A DNA stretch of 64,000 nt from Gemmatimonadota bacterium. GTDB lineage: Bacteria; Gemmatimonadota; Gemmatimonadetes; Gemmatimonadales; Gemmatimonadaceae. Both the position numbers and the translations under genes were made by a program. Shown in pieces: positions 31,376 to 39,306 of this stretch; within the stretch, counting starts at the first letter, position 1, and each line of letters opens with the position of its first letter. The stretch is taken from positions 124,001 through 188,000 of the forward strand of contig JADJNZ010000007.1 of assembly GCA_016714015.1 (NCBI GenBank), in the 5' to 3' direction. The notes beneath the pieces were generated by a model, which was not told the DNA's origin, did no database searches, and saw nothing but the letters and a program-made list of their open reading frames with translations.

Positions 31376-31914
31376 CCGAGCGCCCTCTCGACATGCCCGA
31401 CTGGGCCCAGGTCGGCGAGAAGCGCCGCGCGCACATCGGGCGCGTCACGGCGCTGCTCGATCACTGGGCCACGAAGCTCCGCCTCGACGCCGCCGAGGCG
31501 GAGGCCTGGCACGATGTCGGGCGCTTCCACGATGCGCTGCGCGATGCGCCGGAGGCGGAGCTGCGGCGCCTCGCCGCGGGACACGACCTGCCGCTCGACG
31601 TGCTGCACGGTCCCGCCGCGGCGAACCACCTCATCGCACTCGGCGAGTCGCGCCGGAGCGTGCTCGATGCCGTCCGGTGGCATACCGTCGGCTTCGCCGG
31701 CTGGGATCGCACGGGTCGGGCCCTCTACATGGCCGACTTTCTCGAGCCCGGCCGCGGCTTCATGAAGGCCGACCGCGCCTTCCTCGCCGAGCACCTGCCA
31801 CATGATTTCGATGGCGTCTTCCGGCAGGTCGTCCGGATGCGGCTCGAGTGGACGCTGCGCGAAGGGAAGGCGCTCTTCCCCGAGGCCGTCGGGCTCTGGA
31901 ACTCGGTGCGGTGA
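31372..31914 (+). CDS. YqeK-like HD-domain hydrolase
   Basis: The 180-residue protein matches the small HD hydrolases of the YqeK family, which cleave symmetrical Ap4A. Visible motifs are RRAHIGRV, AWHDVGRFHDAL with the HD pair, LHGPAAANHL and VRWHTVGFAGWDRTG followed by ALYMADFLEPGRGF. The histidine spacing and the final D-F-L-E-P-G-R are characteristic. In many bacteria yqeK stands beside nadD and rsfS. Here its downstream neighbour is a LytR_C-type gene and rsfS is not seen. The ATG overlaps the receptor gene stop. The exact substrate is inferred from the family. Confidence 0.8.
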   Translation: MTERPLDMPDWAQVGEKRRAHIGRVTALLDHWATKLRLDAAEAEAWHDVGRFHDALRDAPEAELRRLAAGHDLPLDVLHGPAAANHLIALGESRRSVLDAVRWHTVGFAGWDRTGRALYMADFLEPGRGFMKADRAFLAEHLPHDFDGVFRQVVRMRLEWTLREGKALFPEAVGLWNSVR

Positions 31915-32354
31915 GAAAGCCCGGTCGCTGGATCCTCCTCGCGCTGGTGCTCGCCGGGATCGGCGCGTGGTGGTGGTCGCGGGAGGAGGCGCCCACCGGG
32001 ACTGCACGCTCGGAGGCGGCGGAACGTGTCGAGCGGGTGAAGCGCGTCGTGCCGGCCGATGTGCGCATCCGGGTGGAGGTGCTCAACGGCACCGGCCAGC
32101 GCGGCCTCGCGCGACGGGGGACCGCGGCGTTGCGCGATGCCGGCTTCGACGTGGTCTCGACCGGGAACTGGGACACGCGGCTCGACAGCTCGCTCGTGCT
32201 CGTGCGGACGGGCAATGCGGAGTGGGGTGCGCTTGCCGTCCGGGCGCTCGGTGCGGCGCGCCAGGAGGCGCGCCCCGACAGCTCACGCTACGTCGACCTG
32301 ACGATCGTGCTGGGCACCCGCTGGCGCCCCCCGCCGCAGCCGCTCGACCCGTAG
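31911..32354 (+). CDS. LytR C-terminal (LytR_C) domain protein with one membrane anchor
   Basis: The 147-residue protein begins at GTG 31911, overlapping the HD gene stop. Residues ~6-22 (WILLALVLAGIGAWWW) form a single membrane helix with Arg/Lys before it, so the rest is likely periplasmic. Residues ~45-135 match LytR_C: IRVEVLNGTGQRGLARRGTA, LRDAGFDVVSTGNW and YVDLTIVLG. LytR_C domains accompany cell-wall ligases but also occur alone. The 3' end overlaps the convergent rlmN by 72 bases. Confidence 0.8.
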   Translation: MRKPGRWILLALVLAGIGAWWWSREEAPTGTARSEAAERVERVKRVVPADVRIRVEVLNGTGQRGLARRGTAALRDAGFDVVSTGNWDTRLDSSLVLVRTGNAEWGALAVRALGAARQEARPDSSRYVDLTIVLGTRWRPPPQPLDP

Positions 32355-33356
32355 CTGGCCGCAGGCCGCGGCGATGTCGATGCCGCGGCTCTTGCGGATC
32401 GCGACCTCGACGCCGGCGTTGCGGATCCGCCGCGCGAACTTGGCGATCGCCTCGGGGCTCGTGGGGGTGAAGCCCATCGACCCGCCGGGATGCAGCGGGA
32501 TGAGGTTCACGAAGGCCTTGCACCGACGCGCGAGCGCCGCGAGCTGGTCGGCGTGGGTCGGTGCATCGTTCACCCCGCCGAGCATCACGTACTCGAACGT
32601 CACGCGCCGGTCGAACTCGGCGGCCGCGTCGATCACCTCGGCGAGCGGGAACTTCGTGTTCACCGGCATGAGCTGCTGCCGCAGCGCGTCGCTCGGGGCA
32701 TGGATCGACAGCGCGAGGCGGAACTGCTCCTTCCGCTTGCCGAGTTCGACGATGCCGGGGAGCCACCCGACGGTCGAGACCGTGACGTGCCGCGCCCCGA
32801 TCCCGAAGCCCTTCGCATCGTTGAGGATGGTGAGCACGCGGTCGACCGCCTTCCAGTTCATCAGCGGCTCGCCCATCCCCATGAAGACGATGTTCGTCGC
32901 GCGTACCGGCGGGTCTAGGAGCGCGAGTTCACGCACCTGCCCGGCGATCTCGTGGACGTCGAGGTTGCGGGCGAACCCCATCGCGCCGGTCGCGCAGAAC
33001 GCGCACTGGAGCGCGCACCCCGCCTGCGACGAGATGCAGAAGGTCATCCGGTCCTCGTCGGGGATCGCGACCGTCTCGATCGCCTGCCCGTCGGCCATGC
33101 GGAAGAGGAACTTGCGCGTCCCGTCCTTCGAGGCCTGCTGGGCCTCGAGCGCGAGGCGGGGCAGGGTGAAGTGCTGCGCGAGCAGGTCGCGGAAGGCGAC
33201 CGGGAGGTCCGTCATCTCGGCGAAGGACGCCACCGGCTTCAGCCACAGATGGGGCACGACCTGGCTGCCCCGGTAGGCCTGGTGGCCATGGGTCGTCGCG
33301 AACTCGCGGAGGGTGCGCTCCGCCTCGGCGGGCGACAAGTCGAGCAGGTTCAGCAT
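32283..33356 (-). CDS. rlmN: Dual-specificity 23S rRNA/tRNA adenine-C2 methyltransferase RlmN
   Basis: RlmN is a radical SAM enzyme that makes 2-methyladenosine at 23S rRNA A2503 and at A37 of some tRNAs. The 357-residue protein has the cluster motif C-x3-C-x2-C at Cys114, Cys118 and Cys121 (GCALQCAFC), the GMGEPLMN SAM motif and Cys332 in DIAAACGQL, the methyl-carrying cysteine. The start at ATG 33356 fits MLNLLDLSPAEAE. The last 23 residues, after the family core, are encoded antisense to the LytR_C gene, so the C-terminal extension may be unimportant. Confidence 0.96.
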   Translation of the reverse strand: MLNLLDLSPAEAERTLREFATTHGHQAYRGSQVVPHLWLKPVASFAEMTDLPVAFRDLLAQHFTLPRLALEAQQASKDGTRKFLFRMADGQAIETVAIPDEDRMTFCISSQAGCALQCAFCATGAMGFARNLDVHEIAGQVRELALLDPPVRATNIVFMGMGEPLMNWKAVDRVLTILNDAKGFGIGARHVTVSTVGWLPGIVELGKRKEQFRLALSIHAPSDALRQQLMPVNTKFPLAEVIDAAAEFDRRVTFEYVMLGGVNDAPTHADQLAALARRCKAFVNLIPLHPGGSMGFTPTSPEAIAKFARRIRNAGVEVAIRKSRGIDIAAACGQLRVERLRRGAPAGAQHDRQVDVA

Positions 33357-33424
33357 CTTGCACAGTACCCGGCCGAGGGGGGGCGGGTCAACGCCGTCGC
33401 CTACCACCAAGTGTTGACGGCAGT

Positions 33425-33430
33425 TAGATT
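33425..33430 (+). promoter_or_regulatory. TAGATT -10 candidate upstream of the vanZ-aspS run
   Basis: TAGATT lies 11 bases upstream of the ATG at 33442 in the 150-base divergent gap between rlmN and the VanZ-like gene. TTGACG occurs at 33414 but is far too close to act as its -35 box. It is the only AT-richer spot of this gap and the likeliest origin of the transcript through mutase gene 40400. Confidence 0.35.
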
Positions 33431-33441
33431 TACCCCCTGTC

Positions 33442-33510
33442 ATGACCATTGGATTCGCCCCCGGGATCGCCCGGTCCGAGCCTTCCTCGGACCCGCGCGT
33501 CGCTGCGTGA
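33442..33510 (+). CDS. Possible 22-residue leader ORF
   Basis: ATG 33442 opens a 22-codon frame (MTIGFAPGIARSEPSSDPRV, then two Ala) whose TGA overlaps the GTG start of the VanZ-like gene as GTGA. The same junction type links true genes throughout the window, which favours translation. No homolog is recognised and no Trp, Phe or Leu run suggests attenuation. It may instead be chance, or part of a misjudged VanZ start. Confidence 0.3.
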   Translation: MTIGFAPGIARSEPSSDPRVAA

Positions 33511-33908
33511 GTCACCCGCGCAGTGCCGCGGCGCCCCCGGCGCCGCGGTGGTGGCCCGTGATCGTCTGGGCGTGTTGCATCCTCGCGCTCACGTCCTGGC
33601 CCTCGCCGCCCGAGGCGATCTCATCGGTGCCCGGTTCCGACAAGGTCGCGCACTTCACGGTGTATGCGATCCTCGGGTACCTGGTCGCGCGGGCGCTCCT
33701 GGCACCGGTGTCGGTGCGGATCCGTCTCAACGCGATCACGGCGATGGTGATCTTCGGCTTCGTCGACGAACTGCACCAGGTGCTGATCCCGGGGCGATCG
33801 GCCAGTCTCTGGGACTGGACCGCTGATGCGGTCGGCGCCACGACCGGACTCCTGTTCGGCCTCCACCTCCTCTCGCTGGCGCGTGCGCGCCAGGACCTCA
33901 CGACGTGA
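33507..33908 (+). CDS. VanZ-like small membrane protein
   Basis: The 133-residue protein has four hydrophobic segments and the VanZ-family motifs SDKVAHFTVYAILGYL and FGFVDELHQVLIPGRSASLW followed by DWTADAVGATTG. VanZ of enterococci confers low-level teicoplanin resistance, but chromosomal relatives like this have no known function. The start is GTG 33507, giving a short polar N terminus before the first helix. The stop overlaps the aspS GTG. Confidence 0.88.
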   Translation: MSHPRSAAAPPAPRWWPVIVWACCILALTSWPSPPEAISSVPGSDKVAHFTVYAILGYLVARALLAPVSVRIRLNAITAMVIFGFVDELHQVLIPGRSASLWDWTADAVGATTGLLFGLHLLSLARARQDLTT

Positions 33909-35698
33909 CCGCTCCCTCCGCCGCCGCCCTCGCCACCACGCTCCGCACCCACCTCGGCGGCGCGCTCCGCCGCGCCGACGTCGGCGCTCGCGTCACCCTT
34001 GGCGGCTGGGTCCATCGGTCGCGTGACCTCGGCGGTCTCGTCTTCGTGTCGCTCCGCGACCGCGAGGGGATCGTGCAGGTCTCGTTCAATCCCGACTGGA
34101 CGGCCCCCGACGTGATCGCCGCCGCCGCGGCGGTGGGGGTCGAGAGCGTGGTGCTCATCGAGGGGACCGTGCATGCGCGTCCCGATGACCAGCACAACCC
34201 CGAGATGGCGACGGGCGAGATCGAGGTGCGCGCGACGGCCCTGAAGGTGGTCGGCCCCGCGGAGACGCCGGCGATTCCCGTCGCGATGGGGAAGGACGCG
34301 AAGCCGCCGGCCGAGGAGCTCCGCCTCCGGCACCGGGTGCTCGATCTCCGCAAGCCGGAGCTCCAGCACGCGCTGATGCTGCGGCATCGCCTCGCGCAGG
34401 TCACGCGCAACTACCTGAGCGGGCTCGGCTACCTCGAGATCGAGACGCCCATCCTCACCAAGCCGACGCCGGAAGGCGCGCGCGATTTCCTCGTGCCGAG
34501 CCGCGTGCACGCCGGGGAGTTCTACGCATTGCCGCAGTCGCCGCAGATCTACAAGCAGCTGTTCATGTGCTGCGGGTTCGACCGGTACTTCCAGATCGCG
34601 CGCTGCTTCCGTGACGAGGATCTCCGCGCGGACCGGCAACTCGAGTTCACGCAGATCGACATCGAAGCCTCGTTCATCGGCCGCGAGGATATCGTGGTGA
34701 TGGCCGAGGGGTTGATCCGGTCGCTCTGGGCGGAGGCGGGGATCGCGATCGAGACGCCGTTCCCCCGCATGAGCTATGCCGAGGCGATGGAGCGGTACGG
34801 TTGCGACCGGCCCGACCTCCGCTACGGGCTGGAGATCGTCGACCGCACCGCGGCGTTCGCTGCGAGCGAGTCGGGGATCATCCAGACGGCACTCGCCGGC
34901 GGCGGACGCGTGCGCGGTATCACCGTGCCGGGCGCGGGTGCGTGGAGTCGCAAGCAGGTCGATGAACTCGAAGCGATCGCGAAGGGGGCCGGGGCGGGCG
35001 GTCTCGTGCGCCTCAAGTGCGCCGGGGGCAGTGTCGAGGGGCCGCTGGCGAAGTTCCTCACGCCGGCGTCGCAGGCGGCGCTCGGTCTCGCTGACGGCGA
35101 CCTCTTCTTGGGTGTCGCGGGGCTCGACCGCGTCTCCAGCCCCGCGCTCGACCGCGTGCGGCAGGAGTGTGCCGCGCGGCTCGGCCTCGTCGATCCCGCG
35201 GTTCGGAAGTTCCTCTGGGTGCTCGACTTCCCGATGTTCGACCAGGATCCCGAGACGAAGGCGCTCGCGGCGGTGCACCATCCGTTCACGTCGCCCAATG
35301 CGGACGACATGGCGGCCTTCCCCGACCAGCCGGCGAAGTGGCGGGCGCTCGCCTACGACTGCGTGCTCAACGGCACCGAACTCGGGGGCGGGTCCATTCG
35401 CACCGCCGACCCGGCGGTGCAGTCGCGCATGTTCGGTTTGCTGGGGATCGGCGACCCGGCGGAACAGGAGCGGCGGTTCGGGTTCCTGCTCGAAGGGCTC
35501 CGGGCGGGGGCCCCGCCGCACGGGGGCATCGCGTTCGGATTCGACCGCATCGCGATGCTGCTCGCGAACGCGACGTCGCTGAGGGACGTGATCGCGTTCC
35601 CCAAGACGACCGCGGCGCGCGCATTGTTCGAGGGGGCGCCGAGCGTGGTGCCCGCGCAGGACCTCGAGGAGCTGCACATCCGCACGGTGGGGACCTGA
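33905..35698 (+). CDS. aspS: Aspartyl-tRNA synthetase
   Basis: AspS charges tRNA-Asp in translation. The 597-residue protein has the bacterial layout: an OB-fold anticodon domain (VTLGGWVHRSRDLGGLVF), a class II core with the flipping-loop region YALPQSPQIYKQ, motif 2 FRDEDLRADRQLEFTQID, the inserted GAD domain around residues 300-410, and motif 3 GIAFGFDRI. GTG 33905 overlaps the VanZ-like stop. The phoH ATG overlaps its stop as TGATG. No asparagine amidation genes are in the window to judge whether it also charges tRNA-Asn. Confidence 0.98.
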   Translation: MTAPSAAALATTLRTHLGGALRRADVGARVTLGGWVHRSRDLGGLVFVSLRDREGIVQVSFNPDWTAPDVIAAAAAVGVESVVLIEGTVHARPDDQHNPEMATGEIEVRATALKVVGPAETPAIPVAMGKDAKPPAEELRLRHRVLDLRKPELQHALMLRHRLAQVTRNYLSGLGYLEIETPILTKPTPEGARDFLVPSRVHAGEFYALPQSPQIYKQLFMCCGFDRYFQIARCFRDEDLRADRQLEFTQIDIEASFIGREDIVVMAEGLIRSLWAEAGIAIETPFPRMSYAEAMERYGCDRPDLRYGLEIVDRTAAFAASESGIIQTALAGGGRVRGITVPGAGAWSRKQVDELEAIAKGAGAGGLVRLKCAGGSVEGPLAKFLTPASQAALGLADGDLFLGVAGLDRVSSPALDRVRQECAARLGLVDPAVRKFLWVLDFPMFDQDPETKALAAVHHPFTSPNADDMAAFPDQPAKWRALAYDCVLNGTELGGGSIRTADPAVQSRMFGLLGIGDPAEQERRFGFLLEGLRAGAPPHGGIAFGFDRIAMLLANATSLRDVIAFPKTTAARALFEGAPSVVPAQDLEELHIRTVGT

Positions 35699-36660
35699 TG
35701 ACCGACGGTACGACGCACGGTGAGTCGACCACGGCGCGCCTCTCGACCGAGGGGGCCGACCTCCTCTCGCTCGCCGGAGCGGGGGATACCAACCTCGCCG
35801 AGCTCGCGAAGCTCTTCCCGGTGCGCGTGACGCTGCGGGGCGAGGCGATGGTGATCGCCGGCGCCGCCGACGCGGTGGAGAAGGCCGTGGTCGTCGCGAC
35901 GCGCATGATCGACACGACGAAGCAGCGGCAACCGCTCGATCCCGATGATGTCCTGCGCTTCTCGATTGAGGGGCCGGCGCGCGAGACCGGCACGCCGGGG
36001 AAGTTCGTGCTGCCGGGCGTCCGCAAGGTCATCCAGCCCAAGACGCAGGGGCAGGGCGAGTACATGCAGCAGATGCTCGACAACGAGATCGTCATCGGCA
36101 TCGGGCCGGCGGGCACGGGGAAGACCTATCTGGCCGTCGCGGCCGCGGTCGACGCGCTCGCGCGCAAGCGCGTGAAACGGATCGTCCTCGCACGTCCGGC
36201 GGTCGAGGCCGGCGAGTCGCTCGGCTTCCTCCCCGGCGACATGCAGGCCAAGGTCGACCCGTACCTCCGTCCGCTGTACGATGCCCTCGACGATCTGATG
36301 CCGCCGGAGCGCGTCGCGCGGGCACTCGAGACGCGCGTGATCGAGATCGCCCCGCTCGCGTACATGCGCGGGCGCACGCTCGCCGACGCGTTCGTCATCC
36401 TCGACGAGGCGCAGAACGCGACCAACGCACAGATGAAGATGTTCCTCACGCGGCTGGGGCTGAACTCGCGCGCGGTCATCACCGGGGACAAGACGCAGAT
36501 CGACCTGCCCAAGCGGGAGGAGAGCGGTCTGCTGCAGATCGAGCGGATCCTGACCGGCATCGAGGGCATCGCGTTCCACTACTTCACGGAGACGGACGTG
36601 GTGCGCCACCGGCTGGTGCGGGAGATCGTGAAGGCCTACGCCGCGGACGCAGGCGCATGA
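35698..36660 (+). CDS. PhoH-like ATPase
   Basis: The 320-residue protein has an N-terminal KH-like region (~25-85) and a P-loop domain. The Walker A motif is GIGPAGTGKTYLA, Walker B is AFVILDEAQNATNAQMKMFL, and VITGDKTQIDLPK is a conserved downstream motif. PhoH proteins bind RNA and are often encoded beside ybeY, as here with an ATGA overlap. A role in rRNA maturation or decay is likely by association. The open frame reaches upstream into aspS; ATG 35698 is the supported start. Confidence 0.94.
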   Translation: MTDGTTHGESTTARLSTEGADLLSLAGAGDTNLAELAKLFPVRVTLRGEAMVIAGAADAVEKAVVVATRMIDTTKQRQPLDPDDVLRFSIEGPARETGTPGKFVLPGVRKVIQPKTQGQGEYMQQMLDNEIVIGIGPAGTGKTYLAVAAAVDALARKRVKRIVLARPAVEAGESLGFLPGDMQAKVDPYLRPLYDALDDLMPPERVARALETRVIEIAPLAYMRGRTLADAFVILDEAQNATNAQMKMFLTRLGLNSRAVITGDKTQIDLPKREESGLLQIERILTGIEGIAFHYFTETDVVRHRLVREIVKAYAADAGA

Positions 36661-37097
36661 GCGCTTCGCCGGTGGTGACCGTCCAGGCGGACGGCGTGCG
36701 GAGCCCGGTCTCTCGCGCCCGGCTGGCCGCGGCGGGCGCGCTCGTGCTTCGCGCCGAGCGGGCGTCGGCGGCGCTGCTCTCCATCACGCTCCTCTCGCGT
36801 CGACGCATCGCGGCGATGAATCGCGAGCATCTCGGGCATGCGGGGCCCACGGACGTCATCTCGTTCGGGTTCCGCGATCCGCAGGGGGCGGTGATCGGCG
36901 ATGTCTACGTCTGTCCCGAGGTCGCGGCCGCGAACGCCAAGCGGCACGGCCGGCCGGTGCGCGAGGAAGTCCTGCGCCTCGTCATCCACGGGACGCTCCA
37001 CGTCCTGGGCCATGATCACCCGGACGGCGAGGCGCGCACGGCGTCTCCCATGTGGAAGCAGCAGGAACGCCTCCTCGCGCGGGCACTGCGCGCGTGA
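36657..37097 (+). CDS. ybeY: Endoribonuclease YbeY (rRNA maturation factor)
   Basis: YbeY is a metalloendoribonuclease for 16S rRNA 3' end maturation and ribosome quality control. The 146-residue protein has the signature H-x3-H-x5-H in VIHGTLHVLGHDHPDG and the preceding GPTDVISFGFRDPQGAVIGDVYV. It follows phoH and precedes two CBS-domain membrane protein genes, a common bacterial order. The start ATG and the stop both overlap neighbours by four bases. Confidence 0.95.
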   Translation: MSASPVVTVQADGVRSPVSRARLAAAGALVLRAERASAALLSITLLSRRRIAAMNREHLGHAGPTDVISFGFRDPQGAVIGDVYVCPEVAAANAKRHGRPVREEVLRLVIHGTLHVLGHDHPDGEARTASPMWKQQERLLARALRA

Positions 37098-38344
37098 GCT
37101 TCGCCGCCGTTCTCTTCGCGCTCGGCGCGGCCCTCGTGGCCGCGCTGTGCGCGTTCGCGGATGGAGCCCTGTTGGGGATCGACGAAGAGGAGCCTCCCTC
37201 CGAGCCGCGCGTGCGCGAGCTGCTCGGGCGCCGTGAGCGGGCGCATCGGGCGCTCGCGTTCGGGCGCATCGTCGCGCAGCTGCTCGCGGGCGCGGCGACA
37301 TCGGTCGCGCTGCTCTCGAGCCGGTGGGTGCCCGCGGCCTATCTCGCGCCGGTGATCGTGGTCGCGGGCGTCGCGCTCGTGATCCTCACCGAGGTCGGGG
37401 CGCGCGCCGCGGGCGATGCGGCCGGCGTCCGCGGCCTCGTACCGGTGATCACGCTCGTCGGGCTCGTCGAGACGGTGTGCGCACCGGTCGTCGCCGTCGG
37501 GATGTCGATCGAGCGGGCGATCGAGACGGTGCTGCCGCCCCCGCCGCCCGACGAGGGCGACCGCGAGGACGCCGTCGAGCGGTTCCGCGAGGTCGTCGCG
37601 GCGGAGACGGAGGTCGAAGGGTCGAGCGAGGTGATGCTGCACGGGGTCTTCTCGCTCGGGGACACGCGCGTGCACGAGATCATGGTGCCGCGCGTCGACA
37701 TCGTCGGGATCGAGCAGGACACGCCGTGGTCGGAGGTGGCCGACCGGGTCCGCAGCGCGCAGCATGCGCGGCTCGTGGTGTTCGATGGCACGCTCGACGA
37801 GGTCGTGGGCGTGCTCTACGCGAAGGACCTCCTGGGCGCGCTCCTCGCGGACGAGGAGCCGGCCGGCGGTTGGCGCTCGCTCGTGCGGCCCGCGCTCTTC
37901 ATCCCGTCGGTGAAGACGGTCGAGGCGCAGTTGCGCGAGTTCCGCACGACGCGCCGCCACCTCGCGATCGTCGTCGACGAGTTCGGCGGCACGGCGGGCA
38001 TGGTCACCCTCGAGGATGCCCTCGAACTCATCGTGGGCGACATCCAGGATGAGGGGGACGCCGATCGTCCCGAGGTCGAACGCGGCGAGGGCGGGCGGCT
38101 CTGGGTCGCGGCGCACGTCACGCTGGATGATCTCTCCGATGTGACCGGCCACGACTTCCGGCGCGGGGACGTCACGACCGTCGGCGGGCTCGTCATGGAG
38201 ATCCTGGGGCGCGTGCCGAGGAACGGCGAGGAGCTGCTCGCGGGCGGCTTCCGTCTCGTCGTCGAGCGGGTCGTGAGACGGCGCGTCGAACGGGTCTATC
38301 TCGAGCCGCTGGTGGCCGTGCCGCTCGACGAGGACGAGACATGA
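37094..38344 (+). CDS. CNNM/CorC-type CBS-domain membrane protein (hemolysin C family)
   Basis: The 416-residue protein begins at GTG 37094. An N-terminal membrane part (residues ~1-150, DUF21-like) has hydrophobic helices. Two CBS motifs follow (VHEIMVPRVDIVGIEQ, and PSVKTVEAQLREFRTTRRHL followed by AIVVDEFGGTAGMVTLEDAL). The C-terminal CorC_HlyC domain is at ~340-405 (DDLSDVTGHDF, RRVERVYLEP). Relatives bind adenine nucleotides and transport or regulate Mg2+. The acidic DUF21 motifs are degenerate, so transport is uncertain. A second paralog follows immediately. Confidence 0.88.
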   Translation: MSFAAVLFALGAALVAALCAFADGALLGIDEEEPPSEPRVRELLGRRERAHRALAFGRIVAQLLAGAATSVALLSSRWVPAAYLAPVIVVAGVALVILTEVGARAAGDAAGVRGLVPVITLVGLVETVCAPVVAVGMSIERAIETVLPPPPPDEGDREDAVERFREVVAAETEVEGSSEVMLHGVFSLGDTRVHEIMVPRVDIVGIEQDTPWSEVADRVRSAQHARLVVFDGTLDEVVGVLYAKDLLGALLADEEPAGGWRSLVRPALFIPSVKTVEAQLREFRTTRRHLAIVVDEFGGTAGMVTLEDALELIVGDIQDEGDADRPEVERGEGGRLWVAAHVTLDDLSDVTGHDFRRGDVTTVGGLVMEILGRVPRNGEELLAGGFRLVVERVVRRRVERVYLEPLVAVPLDEDET

Positions 38345-39306
38345 GCGCGCTCATGACGACCGTGCTGATGGTCGCGATCGTGGGCGTGCTGACGGGCGCG
38401 GCGACCGCGTTGCGCAGCGTGAGTCGCATCTGGCTGCGGCACTGGGCGGAGCAGCAGCTCGCCGGGGCGGGGACGGCCGCGCTCTACATCGAGCGGCCAC
38501 AGCGCCTGCTCCTCGCGGCCGGCACTGGCATCGCAGGGACCGTCTTCGCGCTCGGTGCGGTCATCGGCCTGCATGACGGCGACCGCACGCCGGTCCTCGT
38601 CCGCTCGTTGCTCATCGCGATGGCGCTGCTGCTCGTCGTCGGGCAGTTGCTGCCGCGGGCCATTGCCAAGCGGTGGCCGTCGGAGTCGCTTCCGCTCCTC
38701 CTGCCCGTCCTGCGCGTGGTCGAGGGTCTGAGTTCGCCGCTGGCACGGCTCGCGCTGCGCGTGGTGGAGGGGTGGCGCGGTACGCCCCTCGCGGTCGCCC
38801 CGTCGGCCGCGGAGTCGCTCGAGGACCTGCTCCGGGAGGGCGAGATCGAGGGGGTCGGGGCCGCGAGCGAGCGGGCGATCATCAGCGGTGTGGTCGAGTT
38901 CGGCGCGAAGCGGGTACGTGACGTGATGACCCCGCGCGGCGACATCGTGGCGGTGGAGCGCGGGGCGCCGGCGGACGAGGTCGCCCGTGTGGTGTCGCTC
39001 TCGAAGTACAGTCGCATCCCGGTCTTCGATTCCACGCTCGATCACGTGGACGGGATGCTGACCAGCTGGGACGTGATCGCCCGTCCCGAGGCGCCGCTGC
39101 GCGCCCTGCGCGCGGTCGCGTTCGCCGCGCCCGACGAGCCCTGTCACCTGCTCATGGGGCGCATGCTGCGCGAGCGACGGCATCTCGCCATCGTGCGCGG
39201 CGGCGCGGGGGAGACGCTCGGCCTGGTGACGCTGGAGGACCTCGTGGAGGAGTTCGTGGGAGAGATCAACGATGAGCACGACGACGTGACGCCGGGGGCC
39301 CGATGA
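38341..39306 (+). CDS. Second CNNM-type CBS-domain membrane protein, no CorC_HlyC tail
   Basis: The 321-residue paralog of the preceding gene has an N-terminal membrane region to about residue 125 with helices around 5-20, 55-75 and 85-100. It has a CBS pair with RVRDVMTPRGDIVAVERG, RIPVFDSTLDHVDGML and RRHLAIVRGGAGETLGLVTL followed by EDLVEEFVGEI. It stops there and lacks the C-terminal CorC_HlyC domain. The tandem arrangement, with a four-base overlap, suggests the two products form a heteromer. ATG 38341 is the start and the stop overlaps the meaB ATG. Confidence 0.85.
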   Translation: MSALMTTVLMVAIVGVLTGAATALRSVSRIWLRHWAEQQLAGAGTAALYIERPQRLLLAAGTGIAGTVFALGAVIGLHDGDRTPVLVRSLLIAMALLLVVGQLLPRAIAKRWPSESLPLLLPVLRVVEGLSSPLARLALRVVEGWRGTPLAVAPSAAESLEDLLREGEIEGVGAASERAIISGVVEFGAKRVRDVMTPRGDIVAVERGAPADEVARVVSLSKYSRIPVFDSTLDHVDGMLTSWDVIARPEAPLRALRAVAFAAPDEPCHLLMGRMLRERRHLAIVRGGAGETLGLVTLEDLVEEFVGEINDEHDDVTPGAR

